This document shows positions 57,216 through 64,000 of a DNA stretch of 64,000 nt, piece by piece. The notes beneath the pieces are model-generated. The model was not told the DNA's origin. It worked only from the letters and a program-made list of their open reading frames with translations, and searched no databases. The DNA comes from Pseudocercospora fijiensis CIRAD86 (lineage: Eukaryota > Ascomycota > Dothideomycetes > Mycosphaerellales > Mycosphaerellaceae). A program made the translations under genes and the position numbers. The first letter of the stretch is position 1, and each line of letters opens with the position of its first letter. The stretch is from NCBI RefSeq assembly GCF_000340215.1, contig NW_006921541.1:3532954-3596953 (forward strand), read 5' to 3'.

Positions 57216-59615
57216 TCGTCTAGTAGTTATAACCTTTCGCGTTCGAGCTATAATACTAGCTATATACTAAACTATATAAACGGAAAACCTAATTACTACG
57301 TAAGTAATATTAATAATTAGCTATAGTTGCTTAAAGTTTTACTAGCCTAAATTAGTATATAGCTAACTAACCTAAAGGCGGCGTATAGCGGTAGTACTAC
57401 GTAGATCGGATTAAACGGCTAGGAATACTATAGCTATAGTAGCGCTAGAGAGTTAAAGGTAGTAGCGACGGTTTACCTTACTTATACCTATAATATATAT
57501 ATATATAGAGTTTAGCCGAGTATATAGTTTAGTCGAGTATAGCGCGTTAGTATATCGGAGTAGGAGTACTAGGTTCCCTAATCCTAGGTTTTATCGTTTA
57601 TAATAAATTAGAAATCTTAATTCTATAGCTGTCTAGTATCTACTTATATAGTATTATACTCCGATACGAGAAAGCGCTATATATAGTTTAGGCGATTTAT
57701 ATATATATATATATATATATAGTTTTACTAAGTATACTAATCTAAGTAATCTTTATAGGAGTTCTAGGCTATACGAGGTATATTCTTAGGTATTATATAT
57801 AGACTAAAATCTATCTCCCTTTAGGCCCTTATATATAGTATAACTATATAAGGCAATAGGGTAGTAAGCAATCCGAGTATTGTTATTAGAAGGAAGTTAA
57901 GAGCGCCTAAGAAGGAGGTAGTTTGTAGTTAGAAATAGACTATAGTCCTTCTTCTTAGATATAGATAGTATACGCTATATACTTACTAAACTATCGTATA
58001 CTACGACTAGGCCGGTACTACGATTAAATCATAGCCTACTTTTAAAACTTATATCGGAGATTTTTACTATACTCTTTTTCGAGTATCGAGTATATACTTA
58101 TAGCGCTATTAATAAAAATGTTCTAAGATCTAGTAATTTTACTTATAAGGTTTAGCGAAGAGTACGAAACGTCGTATAGCTCTAAGCTATTAAGATACCT
58201 TATTGCTAAGTATATAGCTCTTAAGCCGCTTTAATATCTATCGCTATATATTAATATCGAGTACGTAATTAATTTTTTTCCTACTAAAATCGGAGCCCGA
58301 GCTAGATTTTATAAGGGAGTACCTTTACTAGTTTAAACCTAGAAAAGGTAGAACTCTAGCTTTTGTTTCGCCCTCGCTTAAGATATCTTCTATAACCTAA
58401 GGAGCTTACGACGAGAATTGTTCTATATACCTTCCGCTTCGCTAGAATAAGTAGTTTTATTCTCCTAAGTACTAGTATAGTAGAGTACCTTAGTATAGCT
58501 TATAGATCTATATTTAATAGCCTTATAGATTACAGCTCCGCTACTTTCCTAGTACTGCTATATCTATAACTATACTCTACTATAGATAACGCTACTAATA
58601 TTAGAGAGAATTATTATATCTATATAATAATATAAACTCGTAAGATTTTATTCCCTATATATTAAATTATTACCGAGCGTTACGCTATCCTCTCTCGGTT
58701 TTCCTATCTAAAGCGTTAGGAAGGGACTAAAATATAATACCGGACTAGCGTCTATACGCCTAACCTACTAAGAATAGCCTCTATAGACTTTACTAAGCGG
58801 CGGTCGGTATAGATTATATACGCTTCCGCTCTAGCGCGTTAACGCGCTTTCTATTATTTAGGCACTTACTTTATATACCTATCCTAGCCTTACTATCGCT
58901 TACTACTTAGCCCTCTATAGCTAGTATTATATTATTAATTCTATCTCTTCTAAGTTCTAATATAGCCGTATCTACTAAAAATACCTACTATTAGTAACCT
59001 CGTCGGAGAAAGTAGTAGTATACTTATCTTATAGGCTTAGTCTTTAGAGCGATTTCGTACTAGAGGGCGGTATATACTATATAGGTTTCGCTCGATAGTA
59101 GGTAGGTTAGAATTGCTAATATATTAATATATACCTTAGGGGAGAACGATATAGTTAATTCGAGTAAGTAGTAGTAACGAAGATACGTTAGATTTTCATT
59201 TTCTAGAGTTCTTTTCGCTATTTAGCCTATAGTCTAGGCGTATTTCTCGGATTATCGTAAACCTAGAAACTATATACGCTTCCTTACTATACTTTAATAA
59301 CCTCCGCGAATAGCGCGAACGAGCTATTCTTTACGGATTCGACGACTCTTTCGAAGTATCGGCTAAATAATAGTACGCGCTACTACTATATATCGGTAGT
59401 ATATAGGTAAAGGATAGGGTTTACGTTAAGAAAAACGGATTAAAAATAACGCGTTTTATTTACCGCTTTTGTAAATAACCGTACTAGAAATTAAACTAGA
59501 GGTAAAGCCTCGATCGTTAGAGAAATAATAAGATTCTAAGAAGATAGAAGTAGCGCGTTACTATCTAGTTCTAATAAAGGTTATAAGCATTTATAGTCTA
59601 ACTAATAATAGTAGT
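57216..59615. other. Old RIP-mutated repeat, unresolved
   Basis: 2.4 kb of TA-rich, CA/TG-poor sequence with (TA)n runs at about 57497-57508 and 57700-57722. I could not read a convincing domain on either strand. It is contiguous with 24605-25795 once Gypsy B is removed, so both are parts of one older repeat region. Confidence 0.55.
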
Positions 59616-59812
59616 TGTTTAGGCTAAAGAGGCTATATGTAATTAGTATATAATTAGGCCGAGTAAAGCTAGGGTCTTAGTGCCTTAGATAGGGCTTAGC
59701 GCTTAGTAATAGGCTAACTTGCCCGCCTTCCTCCCTCTCCTCCTAGTTCCTTATCGAATACTACTCGTACCTACTACTACCCTATCTACCTGCTAATATA
59801 ACCCTTCTTATA
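59616..59812 (+). repeat. 5' LTR of Gypsy A copy 4
   Basis: 197 bp, matching the other family A LTRs; the first TG is kept and the last CA is changed to TA. Confidence 0.88.
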
Positions 59813-60059
59813 TAGTATTCGATCTACCCTTTAAAGGTAGTAGCTAGATAGTCCTTATTTTAAGCTTTTAGCGGTATAGCTACGGAAACTATCGATTTAA
59901 CTATATTACGCCCGAAGAACGGGACCTATACGTACTATTCTACTAAAAACAACCGTACTAATTATTAAGTAAGACCTTCTATACGGCCTATTACACCAAG
60001 TTAAGTATACTAGGCCGATACCTACTAATTCCGCTATATCCGTACTATAAGGGGCTATA

Positions 60060-61461
60060 ATACATTATTAGTCCTACCCCTTATTATAATAGCCGGCTTA
60101 TTACGAAGCAATAACAACCGCGGCGCTACTAGTAGCGCTAGCAATAATAATACTAGTAGTATAGAGCCTACTAAAGGGCCTACTAAAGAACCTATAGTTC
60201 TAGGTAACGATCTAGAATTGCCTATTAACGACATTCTTAACAATATTATTAATCGACGATATAGCTAACTAGCCTTTAGGCCCTAACTAGTAGGGAGACT
60301 ATAGGAAGCTACTTAGAACAGGCTAACTGCCCTGCGTTAAGAACAGTAGCTAAAGGATAACCTGCTCGAGCTTCGTCGCCTTTAAGAAGCCCTAATAACT
60401 ACTACTAAACTAATAGTAGGACCTTCCTCGCTATTAGCCTAGAAGAAGGATGCTAAACTTAAGGACTGTACCGTATTTAACGGCTCTAGTCGCAAGCAAT
60501 ACAATAACTACATTTGTAACTGCGAGCTTAACTAGCGTAATGCACCGAGAGCGCTACTAGATAACTATTCCTTAGTTGTTTACGCTATATAGTACATTAA
60601 TAGCGACCTAAAACGCACCTAGGATAACTATTTTAACTCCCTCGATAATTAGACCGCTGTTTAGTAGCAAACCTATAAAACTATTATACTAGACACCCTT
60701 AGAAACCCTATACTAAGGCAATAATATGCTTAGGACTAGTACCTTCGAGCTAAGCAAAAGACTAATTAATCGGCTCGCTTATTCGAGGCCTATTTAAAGA
60801 CCCTTAAAGACGACCTTCCGGCTAAGACTAATTCTATATAGATCTCGGAAATACGCCTAAAGCTTAGATAGGAGCTTATCCTCGAATTAGACCGTCGCCG
60901 TATATTTCAATAGGCTAACCTAATACGTATTTAATTTATAGTCGAGGTAGAAATAGCTAAACGAGCTATCTAGCTCTAATAACGACTAGAATCGAGGATC
61001 CGACTAGCTAGTACTAACCGTAGCAACCGTAGTACCTACGGAGGAAACTAAGGTTCCTACTAGAATAACAATACTAATAATAGGAATAGTAACAATAACC
61101 GTAGAAGAGGCCGTAGCCGACGGCTATATAGAGGAGGCCGTAATAGGGGCCGTAGAAGGGGCTCGTATCCCTATAATACTAACCGCTCGACTAATAATAA
61201 TAGTAGTAACAACGGTTATAGCAAGCCCCCGACCGGATTAAAGTGCTTTAACTATAATAGTACTAGCTATCTACTAGGCTAATATAACAAACCTAAGGAC
61301 TAGGCCCGAATTAACCGCGCTTCCGCTAAATATAGGAAATACCTTTTAGCGGCTAACGCTACCTCTATAGGCTAACCTTCGAAAAAAGAGTAAGCGCCGT
61401 ACTAACTATTAGCCTCGTACGGCGTAAAACTATCGACATTGTACTAGCTATTATACGTATC
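60060..61461 (+). pseudogene. RIP-degraded gag of Gypsy A copy 4
   Basis: Same gag frame as copies 1-3, with a shorter PTK repeat (only about two units). The zinc knuckle Cys codons are altered (TGC to TAT/TAA-type changes). It ends at the hAT junction. Confidence 0.82.
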
Positions 61462-61893
61462 TAGACCCCGCAGTGGTTCGGGTTGGTTTAGTTTGGTTTG
61501 CTAAGCCGAAACTCTAGTTTGGTTTGGGTTGGTTTGCTAAGCAACCATATAAGTAGCTGGTTCGAACTATATAATTTATCGGTTTTTAAGAAGTGTACGA
61601 ATGTATACGTAGCTTTAAGCAAGCCCTTTGTAAGACTTAGCAGTGTAGCCGGCAGCGTAGCCGGCATTTTTAGTCCTTAGTACTTATAGAATTTTCGAAT
61701 CCTACTTAGGCTACGTAGTTGTATAAAGGTACTTATATAACCTCAAATCTATAGACAATTAGCTAAGGGCACTAACCAATCAAAAGCATATACATATATA
61801 TATAAGGCATTATAGTTTAGTTCGGAAACTGCACTCCTTAGGTATAAATTTTATCCTTTCGTTTACGGTTCAATTCCCTAACTGCTTAGTAGA

Positions 61894-62433
61894 ATGTCTT
61901 TATCTAGATCTAGGCAGAACTTATCGATTTCCCTAGAAGTCCTCCTCCTTAAGAAGTTTATACACTTTCCTACCGAACTATTCGATAATATTAAGTACTA
62001 GGATAGCTCCTCCCTCGGTATCGGTATAGTATATAAAAGAGCTATAAGGCAGCTCTATAGAACGTTCCACTAGTTACTCGCTATACTAAGGCCGAATGCT
62101 AGTTCGTTCCTTAGAACTCTTAGTTATTTAGGAGATATAAAGGGTAGGGTAGGTAGTAACTTCGTATTGTATAAGGAGGTAGAGGCTGCTATAGAAGAGG
62201 CCTTCAACCTATAGAAGATAGTAAAAGATATAGAGGCAGCTATAGGTCTAGGTACCTAGTTGAATTTTTAGTAGGTAGAGTATAAGGATATTTAGAGGGA
62301 GTATTAGGTAGAGTTGCGAAGGCAGGTGTATAATATACTCTAGAAAACAGGGATAGTGCCTATAACTATAACTATTAGGCTCTTTAACCTTCCTTATTTT
62401 TCCCTGTTTTCTTTTTATAAAAATCTAAACTAA
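61894..62433 (+). pseudogene. hAT cargo frame 1, copy 2: unknown protein of 179 residues
   Basis: The ATG at 61894 opens a frame kept for 180 codons to a TAA, broken only by TAG/TAA codons at former Trp/Gln sites. Readable stretches are MSLSRSRQNLSISLEVLLLK, RPNASSFLRTLSYLGDIKG and GSNFVLYKEVEAAIEEAFNL. The maintained length of exactly 540 bp supports a real gene before RIP. No family is recognised; it may be an accessory transposition or DNA-binding protein (speculation). Confidence 0.65.
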
Positions 62434-62579
62434 TACAAATCAACCGGAATGTCTATCTTCTTTTAGTTCTTTAAAAAACCTAGCAGCGTAGCTAGTAGCG
62501 TAGCCGGCAGCGTAGCCGGCAGCGTAGCCGGCCTTTTTACTGCTTAGTACTAACGGGATTTTGGGAGACTTCCATTCCG

Positions 62580-63430
62580 TACGGCTAATAAAGTATACTG
62601 TACTATATACATATACTTAGAGAGTATTTAGAGCGCGGTATGCAGCGCCGTATAACAGCGGCTTATTTCGCATATAGAAAAGCTTATAAATAACACTACG
62701 AACATCCTTTCTACTAGAATATCCATCCTACCTAGCACCGTCTCGAATATAGATATTCTAGCCTTTTAGAATCTAATCGAGTGCTTTAAAATCCTTGTCT
62801 ATAATCGTTATACGCTTCGCGTAGATAGCTATAAGGTTAACCGCTAAAATAGTATTAGTATAGTCCGAAAAGAGGTAGAAGAGAAACATATATTCGAAGA
62901 TACGAACTAGGTAGGCTTCTATAGCCTCTTAAAGGGCGCCTATCGCGGAGGCTTAGAAGCGAAGGTCCGTTCTATAATCCTAGGCAATTTCGCGAACAAG
63001 TCGTTAGAAAGGAGTTTTACGGATTAGGAGCTAAGAACTCTTCTAATACTACCGAATCTTATAGAGGGCTACGGCTAAAGAAGGATTAGTAAAAAGACAG
63101 TAAGAATGCCGGCTACGCTGCCGGCTACGCTACCGGCTACGCTGCCGGCTATAAATAGGACTTACTTCCTAGGCGCTATCGACGCTTCGTACGATTGCTA
63201 CTAGTAGCAGAAGCGCTAGTTGTCGTCTTACGTAGAGCCTTACCCGCTATTGTCTTACGCGGAGCTTTGCTCGCGACGCCCTTTCTAGTACCGGAGCTAG
63301 CGGCAGTAGTAGCAGCCCTCTTACGTTAATATACTATGCTCGTTCTACTATTTCCGGTCTTGTTACGACCCGTAGAAGCACTAGGTCCCTTCTTGCGAGG
63401 CGTCGTAACTTAGTTAAGTAGACTCGCTAT
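62580..63430 (-). pseudogene. hAT cargo: histone H3-like gene with two introns, hAT copy 2
   Basis: Exon 1 is about 63166-63430, with an H3-tail-like GVASKAPRKT block (KAPRK is identical to canonical H3) and a second GKALRKT block. Intron 1 is 63075-63165 (91 bp, as in copy 1). Exon 2 is about 62892-63074 with the alpha-1/alpha-2 fold (RLVREIA, ASAIGAL, EAIEAYLVRIFE). Intron 2 is about 62844-62891 (branch CTAATACTA, acceptor TTTTAG). Exon 3 runs from 62843 (NLIAIYAKRITI). The intron positions and lengths agree with copy 1. After the fold the frame stays open for another ~80 codons (VIYKLFYMRNKPLLYGAA), a possible extra C-terminal region. Stops are at Gln/Trp codons. Confidence 0.87.
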
Positions 63431-64000
63431 TATAAAAGTCGTCGAATTGAGGAAAAAAGTGCGTTACGAAGGTATACGAAGGCGCGCGCGGAGCGAGGGT
63501 ATTGCGGAGGTAGTAGATATAGAGCGTAGAGATATAGGTATCGATACGAAGGTTGAATATAGCGGTAATATCGCGGTGTCGCTAGGCAATAGAGTAAGCT
63601 TCGCGTAAGCCTATATTATAGTAACGTTAGAGTAAGGAAAGAAGGCAGGCACGGCTAAAAAAGGCAGGCACGGCTAAAAAAGGTAGGTACGGGAGACTTT
63701 GAAATATAGCCGGCATATATAGCCGGCATAGTAATAGGCGAAAGCCTCCTTTTAATAAATAGCCGGCGTAATAATAGTATCTTACTATAGTATAGATATT
63801 CTTTAGTAATGCCTTTACTAGCTATAGTAATCTTATAAGTAACCTAGGCCTATTGCTAGTAAATATAAGAAATATTAGGTAGGCTATACTAAACAAGCTA
63901 GTTATTTAGTAGGAAAAGGCCTACTACCGTCTCTATATACCGGCTACGAGTGCCGGCTATCGCTCTAAATTCAACTCCGCCCTATCTCGGAGGCTAAGGT

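Larger units (their letters stand above)
59616..61461 (+). mobile_element. Ty3/Gypsy family A, copy 4 (5' part; interrupted by hAT copy 2)
   Basis: A 197-bp 5' LTR (59616-59812, starting TGTTTAGGC) is followed by primer-site TAGTATTC and gag up to just after the zinc knuckle (about 61248-61290). At 61461 the element is cut by the hAT. The rest should lie right of the window. It is RIP-degraded like the others. Confidence 0.9.
61462..64000 (-). mobile_element. Giant hAT transposon, copy 2 (left 2.5 kb; continues beyond the window)
   Basis: It starts TAGACCCCGCAGTGGTTCGG and is collinear with hAT copy 1 from 36453 to about 39,000, including cargo frame 1 and the H3-like gene. It is less RIP-mutated than copy 1 (for example GTGG kept in the terminal repeat). 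The preceding 8 bp, TACGTATC (61454-61461), should reappear at the right end outside the window. Confidence 0.93.

Noticed and set aside
57690..57725. TA-repeat tract as a centromere or origin signal
   Set aside because: It is a short (TA)n run in RIP-mutated DNA, where TA is enriched anyway; nothing else supports such a role.

Overview
This window looks like a filamentous ascomycete, probably a dothideomycete-type plant-associated fungus (inferred from short GT..CTNAC..AG introns, small secreted cysteine-rich proteins, and transposons eroded by repeat-induced point mutation, RIP). The RIP signature is unusually clean. In the repeats CA and TG are almost gone and TA is everywhere, so Trp (TGG) and Gln (CAG/CAA) codons have become TAG/TAA, while CpG is kept. 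The layout is a gene island at about 7.76-24.6 kb between two RIP-mutated repeat blocks.

The left block (1-7760) is the interior and 3' LTR of a chromodomain-bearing Ty3/Gypsy element (family A, copy 1), with a 689-bp miniature LTR-like element nested in it. The gene island holds, in order: a possible small cysteine-containing exon; a two-frame minus-strand SF1 helicase gene of about 1,700 codons; a DUF1772-like membrane protein; a 100-N assembly gap; two related small secreted Cys-rich proteins; and a minus-strand secreted Pro/Gly-rich protein. Much of that last gene is an array of 45-nt exons alternating with near-identical 54-55-nt introns.

The right block (24.6-64 kb) is a nest that can be unpacked by target-site duplications (TSDs). 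A minus-strand Gypsy element, family B (LTRs 25796-25982 and 56966-57152, TSD CTAGG, about 6.74 kb when emptied), was broken by Gypsy A copy 2 (26687-33827, TSD CCTAC), by a giant hAT DNA transposon (36453-53510, 8-bp TSD ATAATTTT) and by a 393-bp hAT MITE (56556-56948, TSD ATAAAGAT). The hAT was itself broken by Gypsy A copy 3 (39528-46639, TSD ATTAT). Further right, Gypsy A copy 4 (from 59616) is broken at 61462 by a second copy of the same hAT family, which runs off the window.

The most unusual content is this hAT family. Without its nested Gypsy it is about 9.9 kb. Beside a hAT transposase it carries several extra genes, two of which encode histone-H3-fold proteins. One is an H3-like gene with introns, present at the same position in both hAT copies. 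The other has a long basic tail and resembles a CENP-A/H3 variant. All are RIP-inactivated here, but the frames are readable. I know of no described hAT family with histone cargo; that is a recollection, not a search result.
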